IMG/VR virus record: IMGVR_UViG_3300046011_008343
Span: 1 to 37,493 of that record
Source of the DNA: a virus
Strand: one strand, 5' to 3'
DNA: 37,493 nucleotides
Each line of letters starts with the position of its first letter. The stretch's first letter is position 1. Below, in pieces: positions 1 through 7,844 of this stretch. The notes under the pieces were generated by a model. That model was not told the origin of the DNA. It saw only the letters and a list, made by a program, of their open reading frames with translations, and searched no databases. Both the position numbers and the translations under genes were made by a program.

Positions 1-1510
1 CTTTAGTTACAGTTCCAACTAAAATACCAATAGTATCAGTTACTTTATTAAATGCTAATTGACCTAGCAATATTGATGCTATAGTCTTCTTCATTTCTGG
101 ACTAATTCCAGATAATGTTTTAGTGAACGTTTCTAATGCTTTAACTCCAGTGTCAAAGAATGGAGCTAACTGTTCACCAAATTGTATGAATTGTTCAGTT
201 ATTCTATTTACAATTGCATCGAATGTTTCAGCTTGGTTATTTAATTTAATTCCAAATACACTATCTAATGCTTTACGTGCAACTTCACCTGTTTTACTAA
301 CATCAAACATCTTCTGAGTAAATTCATCTAATTTCTCAGAGTTATTAGACATTAATGCTAGAGCAGTATTATATGCAGTAGCTTCAGGAATTATTTCACG
401 TAATACTTCAGCATTACCTTTAGCTGCTATATTTAATCGCTGTAATGATTTAGTTAATCCATCTGCTTTAATTTCACTGATGTCAAATCTAATTGGTTTA
501 CCACCTTCATCACGTAATTCTCGCAATGCAGCAGCAGCTTGAGGAGTTTTGCTGATAATTACGCGCGATAATGATTCAATACCTGTTAATGCACTGTTTG
601 TGTCAAAACCTTTTAATGTTAATGTTGCTACAGCAGCACCTAACTCTTGCAATTTAATCTTAGCTGCGTTAGCTGTTACTGCTGCTTGAGCAAAACCATT
701 ACTTAATTCTGGTATTGTAGTTACACCTAATTGTACAGTTTGATTTAGAACTGCACTAACTTTAGTTGCATCACCAGCACTCAGATTATAAGCACTAATA
801 GTTTGAGCAAGTACCTTCATAGTTGCTCCAGTATCAGCACCACCAGCTTTAGCTAATTTAAGTCCTGCTGTCATTACAGCTTGGTTATCAGCAGCTTCAG
901 TAAAACCAGACGACGCAGCTTCATAACTAGCTTTTAATGCGTCAATACTAGTTACTGCATTTTTAAGATCCTCATTAACTAGTTTCTGAATACTAGTAGA
1001 TAGATTCTTAATAAATGGATCATTCTCAGGAAACAATGTAGCTACTTCTGATTTAACTTTATTGAATCTATTAAATGTAGTTAATGCAGTTAAACTAAAT
1101 GAATCTAGAGCATTACGACTTCCTAATACTGCATCTTGTAATTGCGTGAATTGCGTAATAATGCCAATATCAAGTCCACTAGCTTGCATTGCTTTCAATC
1201 CATCATTAAATCCATCTAAGTTAGCTTTCGCATCATTAATACCAGTTCCTAGTATTGAGAATACTTTAACTACTCCAGTTACTGCAAATGTCTTATTTAA
1301 TAGAACATCAGTTGTACCAAGAACCTTAGTAAACTTAGCTAAGTTATCAGAGTTAGTAAATAACTGTTTACCAAATGCACCTAACCCGAAATTAGCCGCC
1401 ATTACGGAGTTCTGTAATAGACCAACTTTAGCATTAACTTTATCAATAACTCCACTTATATTATCTTCACCTTGGAAGTTAATGTTAACGTCTTGATTAT
1501 ATTGATCCAT
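1..1510 (-). CDS. Phage tail tape measure protein (5' part; runs off the left edge)
   Basis: The frame opens at the ATG complementary to 1508-1510 and stays open to base 1, so about 503 residues are visible and the C-terminus is missing. Residues about 190-330 match the TP901-1-type tape measure core, with segments such as GLKLAKAGGADTGATMKVLA, then AYNLSAGDATKVSAVLNQT and TTIPELSNGF. This protein sets tail length, is packed inside the tail tube and helps DNA cross the envelope. The start codon overlaps the stop of the frameshifted tail chaperone (TAATG), which is the usual neighbour order chaperone then tape measure. Its presence argues for a long non-contractile tail, since no sheath gene was seen. 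Confidence 0.93.
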   Translation of the reverse strand, partial: MDQYNQDVNINFQGEDNISGVIDKVNAKVGLLQNSVMAANFGLGAFGKQLFTNSDNLAKFTKVLGTTDVLLNKTFAVTGVVKVFSILGTGINDAKANLDGFNDGLKAMQASGLDIGIITQFTQLQDAVLGSRNALDSFSLTALTTFNRFNKVKSEVATLFPENDPFIKNLSTSIQKLVNEDLKNAVTSIDALKASYEAASSGFTEAADNQAVMTAGLKLAKAGGADTGATMKVLAQTISAYNLSAGDATKVSAVLNQTVQLGVTTIPELSNGFAQAAVTANAAKIKLQELGAAVATLTLKGFDTNSALTGIESLSRVIISKTPQAAAALRELRDEGGKPIRFDISEIKADGLTKSLQRLNIAAKGNAEVLREIIPEATAYNTALALMSNNSEKLDEFTQKMFDVSKTGEVARKALDSVFGIKLNNQAETFDAIVNRITEQFIQFGEQLAPFFDTGVKALETFTKTLSGISPEMKKTIASILLGQLAFNKVTDTIGILVGTVTK

Positions 1511-2225
1511 TAGAACCCCATTAATTGATTTATACTTGTTTTCTTACCGTCTACGATTATCTCCTGATCTAGATCATTATTAATAACATAATCATTCCAA
1601 TCTCTTTCTACTTCCTCAGCATCTCGAACTGATGGATCTTTACGTAACTCAGTTGTCTGATTAATCAGATCATGTATCTCCAGATCATCTAGTGAGTTAA
1701 CTAGTAGTAGTGCATTCTCAACACCACCATATATCTCAATTAATGCCGCTAAATCTATAGCGTAGGAACTTCTGGTTGTTCCTGTGTCATTTTTTTTATT
1801 GCTTCACCACTATCTCCTCGATAATTAAGTTGATGTAACTGACTGATGAGAGATGGCTTGTACCATGTTTCAGCTTCAATCATCTTACCGATATTAGTGT
1901 ATTGAGCTATTTCTTCAGGTGTAGATGTAGTGAAGAATATATTACTTAACTGTTCTAAATTATCCTCAAGTAACTCTAACTTGACTGCTCCATCTCCAAC
2001 TACTGCTAGTAATTTAGATGTAGTTTCAATTACACTCCAACACGCATCATCAGCAACACAAGCCCCGACATTAGCATTATGAGTAAGAAAAAAGTAGAGG
2101 AGTTTCTGTTGTAGTACAATTAAGTCCTTTAACTTAGTGCGAGTTACACGCTTAACTGTATCTATAGTTCCGTCACTGTATGTTATATCAAAGTTATTCA
2201 TAGATTTAAATAGTAGATTATTCAT
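1510..2225 (-). CDS. Tail assembly chaperone, long -1 frameshift product (gpGT-like)
   Basis: Ribosomes that slip back one base on the A-run at 1797-1790 leave the 156-residue frame after Lys145 and enter an open frame that runs to the TAA at 1510-1512. This adds 93 acidic residues, starting N-D-T-G-T-T-R-S and ending N-Q-L-M-G-F, for a total of about 238. Lambda gpG/gpGT and many siphoviruses make this pair: the long form recruits tail tube subunits to the tape measure protein during tail assembly. Position between tail tube and tape measure genes, a homopolymeric slippery site near the end of the short frame, and a well-filled -1 frame all support it. The frameshift itself is inferred. Confidence 0.85.
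1755..2225 (-). CDS. Tail assembly chaperone, short form (gpG-like)
   Basis: This is the unshifted 156-residue product. It lies between the putative tail tube (2244-3035) and the tape measure gene, the conserved location of gpG. It is mostly helical with no enzyme motif. A second possible start is Met9, because the first eight residues are MNNLLFKS and the next MNNFDITYSDG begins a typical beta strand. The gene contains one copy of the dispersed GTAAGAAAAAAG repeat (2083-2094, opposite strand), read here as Y-F-F-L-T. The assignment rests on context and the frameshift rather than on sequence similarity that I could recognise directly. Confidence 0.82.
   Translation of the reverse strand: MNNLLFKSMNNFDITYSDGTIDTVKRVTRTKLKDLIVLQQKLLYFFLTHNANVGACVADDACWSVIETTSKLLAVVGDGAVKLELLEDNLEQLSNIFFTTSTPEEIAQYTNIGKMIEAETWYKPSLISQLHQLNYRGDSGEAIKKMTQEQPEVPTL
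1791..1797 (-). promoter_or_regulatory. -1 ribosomal frameshift slippery site
   Basis: On the minus strand the codons read GCA ATA AAA AAA ATG. Heptamer A AAA AAA (1797-1791) lets both tRNA-Lys re-pair one base back; the next codon is then AAT (1791-1789). The zero frame stops 11 codons later at 1755, and the -1 frame stays open to 1510. It is the classic design of siphovirus tail chaperone genes. Confidence 0.85.
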
Positions 2226-2243
2226 CTACTATTATTACATTAA

Positions 2244-3035
2244 TTAGTTACAACCAACTTGAATAGGTACATAATTCCATTCATAAGGGAAACAGACACC
2301 TGGAACATCATTAATGAAGAATGGTATTTCAATTGCATCTGCCTTCGGATCAAGTGTAGATCCCGTGTAACTAGGTGTTACGTTATCACATTTAAAGTGA
2401 ATTACTTTATTAGCCTTCGTAATTAGTAATGCACTAACTTTATGTGCGCCAACTACGTTATCACTAATACCAGTTCCAGTAAATGTTTCAGTTGTAGTTA
2501 AACTAACTGTTTCATTTGCGGTAACGAGATTATTAGAGAACTTAACATTGAGAGATGCTCCAACTGCAAATGTATCATCTGTAGTTGCACTAAAACTCGC
2601 AATACTAACTTGAGTTAATTGAACTGAGAGATTATTACGTTGAACAGATGCTTTACTAGGAGCGTTAAGTGCAACACCATAACCTAGAAAACCAGTTGTA
2701 ACTGCCGCATAGTTATTCTGAGTTACTTGATAACTCTTAACTACATCTAATGTGCCAGTCTTAGCATCAAATTGATTGCCAATTTTAAATTGCAGGATCT
2801 CTGGTTGCATATAGGAATAGACAACTCGCAGAACTGGCATACGTCCAGTAATGTAACTACCAGAACGAGTCATTTCACCCTGGTTATTTTGAGTTGTTTG
2901 AATCTTTTCTTCAATACCGTTATCAATTACAAATCCAGTTGGAGTAGGTAGATGTAATAATGCACCATCAGATAGACGAGTTAACTTTAAATTAGCAACG
3001 CCTTTAATAGTGTCGTATAATTTACCGATTGTCAT
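2244..3035 (-). CDS. Putative major tail tube protein
   Basis: A 263-residue beta-rich protein with many Thr, Val and Asn, placed just before the tail chaperone pair, where siphovirus tail tube genes sit. The N-terminal part contains G-V-A-N-L-K-L-T-R-L and V-I-D-N-G-I-E-E-K, then a region that describes a tube-type beta sandwich (MPVLRVVYSYMQPEILQFKI), and the C-terminus ends V-C-F-P-Y-E-W-N-Y-V-P-I-Q-V-G-C-N. I do not recognise a named family by motif, so the call depends on size, composition and position. It could alternatively be another tail or neck beta protein. Confidence 0.68.
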   Translation of the reverse strand: MTIGKLYDTIKGVANLKLTRLSDGALLHLPTPTGFVIDNGIEEKIQTTQNNQGEMTRSGSYITGRMPVLRVVYSYMQPEILQFKIGNQFDAKTGTLDVVKSYQVTQNNYAAVTTGFLGYGVALNAPSKASVQRNNLSVQLTQVSIASFSATTDDTFAVGASLNVKFSNNLVTANETVSLTTTETFTGTGISDNVVGAHKVSALLITKANKVIHFKCDNVTPSYTGSTLDPKADAIEIPFFINDVPGVCFPYEWNYVPIQVGCN

Positions 3036-3045
3036 AATTGTAGCC

Positions 3046-3495
3046 TTAACAAATAGTAGGTTGACCTTCTGTTACGTTGAAGGAGAAACGGAGGAAACTA
3101 TAAATAGGAGTTCCTAACTCATTCATTAATGTTCTGTATTCGCAACGTTTAGAAGTTGGTTCTATAAATACAGTTATATCATGTAATGCAAAACTAAGTA
3201 CCTCATTAATATTATAATCAACCCAATTTAAATAAGGTAATAATACCTCTAGATTAGGTAACACTAATGAATAGTGAACTTGAATAGAGCTAAGTCGTTT
3301 ATTACTAACAGTGTATTGTGAACTAGTTCTAAATACTTTAATTAGTGGGAAGTCTTGCACAGGTACATTAAACGCATCATATAAACGATAGCTATTAATA
3401 ATAGGTACAGTTAATCCTTCGTCATTAGCACGTCTATTAAGTTCACGTTTAAGATAGTTAGCTATATGTCCAGTTAAGTAATCTTCATTAATCAT
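3046..3495 (-). CDS. Putative tail terminator / neck protein
   Basis: 149 residues, mixed alpha/beta, starting MINEDYLTGHIANYL and containing V-P-V-Q-D-F-P-L-I-K-V-F-R. Proteins of about 140-150 residues that start with a helix and carry a P-x-I-x-V-F-type strand just before the tail tube gene are usually tail terminators (lambda gpU / HK97 gp10 class), which cap the tail and join it to the head. It overlaps the upstream 75-residue gene by 4 bases, so the pair is probably translationally coupled. Function is inferred from context. Confidence 0.5.
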   Translation of the reverse strand: MINEDYLTGHIANYLKRELNRRANDEGLTVPIINSYRLYDAFNVPVQDFPLIKVFRTSSQYTVSNKRLSSIQVHYSLVLPNLEVLLPYLNWVDYNINEVLSFALHDITVFIEPTSKRCEYRTLMNELGTPIYSFLRFSFNVTEGQPTIC

Positions 3496-3719
3496 GGTTT
3501 CAGCAACACCTTAACTATAGACTTAATTAACTCTTCGTATTTAGTAGTAGGTCTAGATAACTTCGCTACGTTAGGAATACCTTGATTAACTCTAAGTTTA
3601 ATTGGATAACTAACTTCATCTAATATAAGTGGCGCAATATCACGATCTCCAACTGTGTAATCTCTCATCGTTTTAAATTGATTACTTAACTCAGTTAACT
3701 TATCACTGTTTATCTTCAC
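3492..3719 (-). CDS. Small neck-region protein, unknown
   Basis: 75 residues with no recognisable family. It begins MKINSDKLTELSNQFKTMRD and ends in a Lys-rich helix (LIKSIVKVLLKP). It overlaps both neighbours by 4 bases (3492-3495 and 3716-3719), so it is translated as part of a tight connector operon between the putative head-tail adaptor and tail terminator. It may be a tail completion protein truncated relative to the usual 100-150 residues. Confidence 0.55.
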   Translation of the reverse strand: MKINSDKLTELSNQFKTMRDYTVGDRDIAPLILDEVSYPIKLRVNQGIPNVAKLSRPTTKYEELIKSIVKVLLKP

Positions 3720-4306
3720 CAGTATATATCTCCTTTACCTGTTTCATTAATAAACTCAACATCACGAAGTGCTGCTAACTTAGGTCTAGTTGTAACGTAC
3801 ACTTCAAGTCGAGTTATAGTATCGTCATAACTACTTCTATTAACTTCACCTGTTAATCTAATTGGTTGAGGTTGTGCAACTCCAACATTAGTTGCTACTA
3901 GAGGCATACCGGGAATGTATATGTTATGACCAGTAGTTAACATCGCCAGTAGACTGTATGCGTGTAACTTAGTATCTGTACTAGTTCCCGCCACATCACC
4001 ACCTAGTTGCGCCATTCCAGTTCCTATGAAGTGGATACGCAGTAACTCCGCTATTACTAGATCATCAACAATAGTAGTTAGTATTGAGTGATTATTGATT
4101 AGCGGTAACTCATATATCTGATTGAGTATTAAGTTAAGGAACTCCTCTTGTTGTTCGATAACTTCATCAACCAGAACATCATCAACTTCATTACTAGGTA
4201 GACTACTATATGGTGCAGATTGATATTGACTTGGTTTGATATTAAGTCGCGCCTTCAATTTGCGCCCGATTGATTCCTTATTGCAGTAGATAGGTGTATA
4301 GGTCAT
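3716..4306 (-). CDS. Putative head-tail adaptor (gp6/DUF1320-like)
   Basis: 196 residues. The N-terminal half is helical, with E-S-I-G-R-K-L-K-A-R-L-N-I, an acidic stretch and IVDDLVIAELLRIHFIG, the style of the four-helix head-tail adaptors that bind under the portal ring. A Gly/Pro-rich strand region follows and the protein ends K-G-D-I-Y-W. The position, after capsid and small head proteins and before the tail terminator, fits. I see no catalytic motif. Confidence 0.55.
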   Translation of the reverse strand: MTYTPIYCNKESIGRKLKARLNIKPSQYQSAPYSSLPSNEVDDVLVDEVIEQQEEFLNLILNQIYELPLINNHSILTTIVDDLVIAELLRIHFIGTGMAQLGGDVAGTSTDTKLHAYSLLAMLTTGHNIYIPGMPLVATNVGVAQPQPIRLTGEVNRSSYDDTITRLEVYVTTRPKLAALRDVEFINETGKGDIYW

Positions 4307-4576
4307 TTATTCACCTTTAGCTATTTTTCTAGCTGCTCTGAGGAAATTAAGTCGTCGAAGGTCATCTTTCGTGCGATTTACTAATTTGAGCCAACCACGA
4401 AGTTCACGACTTATATTAGTCCCAGTTGATGCTAACTTTTGACCTACTTTAACTGTATCTTTAGTTTCTTTGTAGTTGATTCCCTTTTTTTTCTTACGCT
4501 TAACTTTATCTCGACCGCGTTTGAAGTTAGCTGTTCTAATGACAGCACTCCTATTGATATCTGTCATTAGGAACAT
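4307..4576 (-). CDS. Small basic tag-A protein, possible neck or cargo protein
   Basis: 89 residues. The N-terminus M-F-L-M-T-D...T-A-N-F-K-R-G-R-D-K-V-K-R-K-K-K-K is the tag-A module also found on the putative cargo proteins (compare 25398-26366 and 9583-9936). Unlike those, it has no Gly-rich hydrophobic segment; the rest is a basic helical region with R-G-W-L-K-L-V-N-R-T and ends R-K-I-A-K-G-E. It starts directly after the stop of the 94-residue gene (TAATATG). It could be a structural protein that shares the tag for packaging, or a DNA-binding cargo protein. Confidence 0.6.
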   Translation of the reverse strand: MFLMTDINRSAVIRTANFKRGRDKVKRKKKKGINYKETKDTVKVGQKLASTGTNISRELRGWLKLVNRTKDDLRRLNFLRAARKIAKGE

Positions 4577-4577
4577 A

Positions 4578-4862
4578 TTACACCTTAGTTATTTCAGTTG
4601 TCTCAATTAAGTCACGTTGTTTAACTACTTGCTTCTTAACTCTCTCTGGACGATTAGCAGTACCAGCATCTATTTCATCTACGTTAATCATTTGATATGG
4701 TTCTAATGTAATCTCAACTGTTTCAAGTGATTTAACATAAGCACCATTATCTCTAATGTCTTCTGGTAACTGACCATAGAGATAAGGTAAGTTAGCTGGA
4801 TAGATGTTACCATTACGATCCATGTATTGTTGAATTAAAGTTACTTTAGTTGTTAAGTTCAT
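4578..4862 (-). CDS. Small structural-operon protein, unknown
   Basis: 94 residues, starting MNLTTKVTLIQQYMDRNGN. It is predicted to be beta-rich with a Y-Q-M-I-N-V-D-E strand and a basic end (V-K-K-Q-V-V-K-Q-R-D). It overlaps the upstream 117-residue gene by 4 bases and ends 2 bases before the next start. Location among connector genes suggests a minor head or neck component. I recognise no family. Confidence 0.5.
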   Translation of the reverse strand: MNLTTKVTLIQQYMDRNGNIYPANLPYLYGQLPEDIRDNGAYVKSLETVEITLEPYQMINVDEIDAGTANRPERVKKQVVKQRDLIETTEITKV

Positions 4863-5212
4863 GAGTTTTCTGGTGTATCACCAGCTTGAGTTAAGAATGT
4901 ATTTAAATCAATTATATTACCAATAGTGCCAGCACTTAATAATGGAGTTGTACCACCACTAGAATAAGTAGTGGCACTACCTGGAAATACATATTGTTTA
5001 GGAATAACAGTTAATGTGTTATTGAGAATATTAAGTGGAATAACAATACGTTGAACAGTTTTAACTACTGTAGTTGTATCATCCTTAGTAATAGTTAAGT
5101 TAATATCAACAATAAATTCATTTGTACCTTGAGCAATAGCACCAGTAAATGATAATGCTTTAGATAATGTAGGATTTAGTTTCTCACGGTTGAATGAAGA
5201 TGAGATAGACAT
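4859..5212 (-). CDS. Beta-rich structural protein, unknown
   Basis: 117 residues dominated by Thr, Val, Ile and Asn in alternating patterns (VQRIVIPLNILNNTLTVIP), typical of a small beta-sandwich virion protein. It lacks Cys and enzymatic motifs. The start is MSISSSFNREKLNPTLSKAL. It overlaps the 94-residue gene downstream by 4 bases. It could be a decoration or baseplate-associated protein. Confidence 0.5.
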   Translation of the reverse strand: MSISSSFNREKLNPTLSKALSFTGAIAQGTNEFIVDINLTITKDDTTTVVKTVQRIVIPLNILNNTLTVIPKQYVFPGSATTYSSGGTTPLLSAGTIGNIIDLNTFLTQAGDTPENS

Positions 5213-5247
5213 AGTTGTTACGGTAATTGGTTAAGTTAATAATAACA

Positions 5248-5679
5248 TTAAATTAATTCCTCAACATCACCAACTAAAATAGCCCCATATCCTGCCAACT
5301 CGGCAGGGCTTATCAATATTTGCTCTTGATAGCTAGGGTCTGGTTGAGTCCTTTGAAGTAACGCTATGATGGCATCAAAGTGAGCTTGGGTTAGTTTACC
5401 CCCACGTTTTAAAGTAGTTAAATTTCCAATAATCCAATCAGGTCTTTTTTGGACAATAGCATCTAATATCCTTAAATAGACTGGACTCTCAGCTATAGCT
5501 AATACTTCATTGTCAGCAACCACCGCAGATACTTCCTCTAAGGTAGTTGTCACAGATACTTGTCCTATTGGCACTGGATTATCTACTAATACTTTATCGT
5601 TGAGGTATGAAGTTAATTCCCTGGGAGATAGTTCAGGGAATTGTTCAATTTGAGAAAGCAGCCATTGTTGTTTTGTCAT
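5248..5679 (-). CDS. Unknown structural-region protein
   Basis: 143 residues starting MTKQQWLLSQIEQFPELS. It is helical with an aliphatic core (LRILDAIVQKRPDWIIGNL) and a C-terminal segment L-I-S-P-A-E-L-A-G-Y-G-A-I-L-V-G-D-V. The gene sits directly downstream of the lectin-like protein. Codon use is more mixed and slightly richer in G+C than in the connector genes, so it may have arrived together with the lectin gene. I do not recognise the family; it may be an assembly or attachment partner of that protein. Confidence 0.5.
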   Translation of the reverse strand: MTKQQWLLSQIEQFPELSPRELTSYLNDKVLVDNPVPIGQVSVTTTLEEVSAVVADNEVLAIAESPVYLRILDAIVQKRPDWIIGNLTTLKRGGKLTQAHFDAIIALLQRTQPDPSYQEQILISPAELAGYGAILVGDVEELI

Positions 5680-5710
5680 GGTTTTTAATTATCCACTAAT
5701 ATGATTTTCC

Positions 5711-6595
5711 TCAAGCTACTGTGATGCTGTAGTACTTACCCTGATTGCGCTCAAGCGTTTGGCGGTCGGTGGTGGAGAGTGCCGATGGGAACGAAATCAA
5801 TTCTGATACAGTGCCGTCGAATGGGAGCAATGATCCAGTTCCATTCAACGAGCCTATCGCGCTATTGACCCCCGTATAGACGCTCGTAATTGTTGCGCTA
5901 TCCCATTCCGTGCCGTTCTTAAACAGTTTCCACTGCTCGCTTCCGGTGCTTGATATAGATGTGATTAAAGTGGGTGTATTTGAAATAGCAACTTCTGCGG
6001 CGAAACCACTGCCTCCTCCGCCTCCCGTCGCTGTAGTGTTGGCTAAGTTCAAAAACCCAGCCGACGCAGCTCCACTTGAAATTTGGTTTGCAATTAAGTA
6101 AAAACGGCCAATTTGTCCAGAAGACCACTGCCCAAAAACAGTCCCAAATTCATTTTCAATCTTTGGTGTGAATAAAACAAACAGACTGTGCGTTGTGTCA
6201 ATAAGCGGAGAAGGGGCAGCTAAATAATCATCCACGCCATCGAACAAGATGGCAGGCTTTCCGCCTTCCGTTTGTAAAACGCCATTGCTAACAATGCGCG
6301 GCCGCGATCCCGTAATTGAAACTGCATGACGACCATTGCCAGATTGGTCATACCAGATAACAATCTCACCGTTGTCCGAACCGACAAATGCTAATAATGT
6401 AACTACATCTAAATCCTCTCCAATAAAACCTATATCTAATTCTGAGTTATCACTAGTTCTCATTACTCTTATAGCTGCACCAGTCCAAAACCTGGAAAGC
6501 TGTCTTAATCCATAAGCGACAGAGGCTATAGCAAAAATTAAATCAAGAACACATTTAAAACCACCCAACACCACCATTCTAGTAGAAGTTCTCAT
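5711..6595 (-). CDS. LamG / lectin-like virion surface protein (receptor binding candidate)
   Basis: 294 residues. A hydrophobic N-terminus (about residues 7-30) is followed by a pattern typical of concanavalin/LamG-like and arabinofuranosidase-B-like beta-jelly-roll domains: GAAIRVMRTSDN, then DIGFIGEDLD, WYDQSGNGRHAV and ILFDGVDDYL. A Gly-rich loop at about residues 187-195 and a C-terminal sandwich half follow. Such domains bind carbohydrate and in phages are often tail fibre or head fibre adhesins. Bases about 5740-6390 are visibly richer in G+C and use different codons from the flanks, while the 5' end (6400-6595) is A+T-rich like its neighbours. This suggests that the lectin domain was acquired onto a resident N-terminus. 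Confidence 0.75.
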   Translation of the reverse strand: MRTSTRMVVLGGFKCVLDLIFAIASVAYGLRQLSRFWTGAAIRVMRTSDNSELDIGFIGEDLDVVTLLAFVGSDNGEIVIWYDQSGNGRHAVSITGSRPRIVSNGVLQTEGGKPAILFDGVDDYLAAPSPLIDTTHSLFVLFTPKIENEFGTVFGQWSSGQIGRFYLIANQISSGAASAGFLNLANTTATGGGGGSGFAAEVAISNTPTLITSISSTGSEQWKLFKNGTEWDSATITSVYTGVNSAIGSLNGTGSLLPFDGTVSELISFPSALSTTDRQTLERNQGKYYSITVA

Positions 6596-7374
6596 GGTGC
6601 AAAACTCCTAGCACGTATAGTCCCTGTTTCTGAGTTAGCAGCCGGGACAATTGCACCGTTAGTAACCAGATATCCCCACAAACTTGAACTGGTTAAAATA
6701 AACAATTGATTTAAGTCTCTAATAACGCCAACAACCTTACCCCCTCCTTTAGCTAAACTCATAGGTACATTGAAACCTACAGGGTCTAGAACAGGGTCAG
6801 AACCAATTGTCCAGATACTATTATCTGCAATATTTGTAGGTGCTGTAGGGTATAAGTGTACCGCAAAAGAAGTCATACCTGCTGGTACAGAAGATAGATT
6901 GAGAGATATTTCAAAATAAGAAAGGAATATACCTTTACCAGCTTCGCCTATATTTTGAAGTTGGAATAGACCGCCATAAACATCAAAGTTTGGTGCAGAA
7001 GCAGTATAAGTTGTGGTGTTAGCAGCGCGAGTAATTGTGGTTGAGGATGCGTAAGCTAATCCCGCAGGTGCAGCAGTCATGCTGACAGGTTGAATATTTT
7101 GGAAAAATGTACCTGTAACTGGAATAGATTTACCCCCTGTTACACCTTGTACTGCTACTGCTTTTGTTGCATCACTTCCTGGATTAGCTTGAACGGCTGT
7201 TTGATTAGTGGCACTAGCGTCACCACCAGATCCACCACTAATAGCAGTTACGAATTGTAGTAATGCTTCTACCTTCTCATCTTTAGTTAATTCAACGAAG
7301 GTCTTATTAACACCATTATCTGCTGCATAAACTTCATTGTATTTATCTATAAGTTGTTGCTTAGTTATTGTCAT
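6592..7374 (-). CDS. Virion surface / decoration-type protein
   Basis: I place the start at the ATG complementary to 7372-7374 (MTITKQQLIDKYNEVY), 260 residues. A longer frame begins at 7440, but that extension lies inside the upstream 101-residue gene. The stop of that gene is two bases before this ATG. After a helical N-terminus comes a linker A-S-A-T-N-Q-T-A-V-Q and a beta domain with DVYGGLFQLQNIG, G-I-F-L-S-Y-F-E-I-S-L-N and F-A-V-H-L-Y-P-T-A-P. This resembles phage structural proteins that follow the D-A-S-A-x-N-Q-T linker. It overlaps the lectin-like gene by 4 bases, so the two are probably partners on the virion surface. Confidence 0.65.
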   Translation of the reverse strand: MTITKQQLIDKYNEVYAADNGVNKTFVELTKDEKVEALLQFVTAISGGSGGDASATNQTAVQANPGSDATKAVAVQGVTGGKSIPVTGTFFQNIQPVSMTAAPAGLAYASSTTITRAANTTTYTASAPNFDVYGGLFQLQNIGEAGKGIFLSYFEISLNLSSVPAGMTSFAVHLYPTAPTNIADNSIWTIGSDPVLDPVGFNVPMSLAKGGGKVVGVIRDLNQLFILTSSSLWGYLVTNGAIVPAANSETGTIRARSFAP

Positions 7375-7375
7375 A

Positions 7376-7681
7376 TTACTTAACTCGTTTGTTGTAACTA
7401 CCAAATGATTCACGAATTTTAGGTGTTCTACTTGCTCCAAATGCTCGATTACTAAGTCCTTTAGGTTGAGATGGTTGAAGTGGTTTAACAGGTTGACGTG
7501 GTTTAAGTCTACTTAATAGTCCAAGTTGATTAGCTTTACGTGCAGCACCTCTAGTTGCATAGGTTTTAGTAACTCCAGTTCTATTATTACCAAGTGATCC
7601 AACTTTAGATCCTGCAACACCAGGAACACGTTTAGAAGCAGCTTTTCTAAGTAGATTAAATGATGGTAATTTAAATGCCAT
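7376..7681 (-). CDS. Small basic protein, unknown
   Basis: 101 residues, rich in Arg, Lys, Gly and Pro, with few hydrophobics after the start MAFKLPSFNLLRKAASKRVPG. A short P-x-Q-P stretch (RQPVKPLQPSQP) is near residue 63. It lacks the clear tag A and tag B modules but shares the high basic charge and ends S-Y-N-K-R-V-K. A nucleic-acid-binding or packaged small protein is plausible. It is the first gene of the minus-strand run ending at the tape measure gene, downstream of the convergent plus-strand regulator. Confidence 0.5.
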   Translation of the reverse strand: MAFKLPSFNLLRKAASKRVPGVAGSKVGSLGNNRTGVTKTYATRGAARKANQLGLLSRLKPRQPVKPLQPSQPKGLSNRAFGASRTPKIRESFGSYNKRVK

Positions 7682-7771
7682 ATTAATTAATGTAGTTTAC
7701 TTAATTATAATTGGAAATGTTTAACTTGTAAGAAAAAAGGAGAATGTTATGTATTTTAACTATTTATCAGT

Positions 7772-7816
7772 TATAATGAGGTGACTTAGATAGTTAGTTA
7801 GTTTGTATCTAAGTCA
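7772..7816 (+). promoter_or_regulatory. Promoter -10 plus 11-bp inverted repeat (candidate operator)
   Basis: TATAAT lies at 7772-7777. Immediately downstream, TGACTTAGATA (7782-7792) and TATCTAAGTCA (7806-7816) form a perfect 11-bp inverted repeat with a 13-base spacer. No good -35 box is visible. The gene at 7845 encodes a putative regulator, so this is a likely autoregulatory operator or a 5' UTR hairpin. A GTAAGAAAAAAG copy lies just upstream (7728-7739). Confidence 0.6.
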
Positions 7817-7844
7817 AGTGTAGTTAATTAAGGATGAATTAGTC

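Noticed and set aside
1062-1496. Plus-strand 144-residue ORF
   Set aside because: It is antisense to the tape measure frame, which is long and has recognisable protein features.
2083-2094. GTAAGAAAAAAG as a transcription terminator or slippery site in each gene
   Set aside because: Copies lack a preceding stem and the alternative frames next to them are not open, so neither explanation fits most copies.
5910-6128. Short ORFs on both strands inside the lectin gene
   Set aside because: They are shadows in other frames of the G+C-rich lectin coding region.
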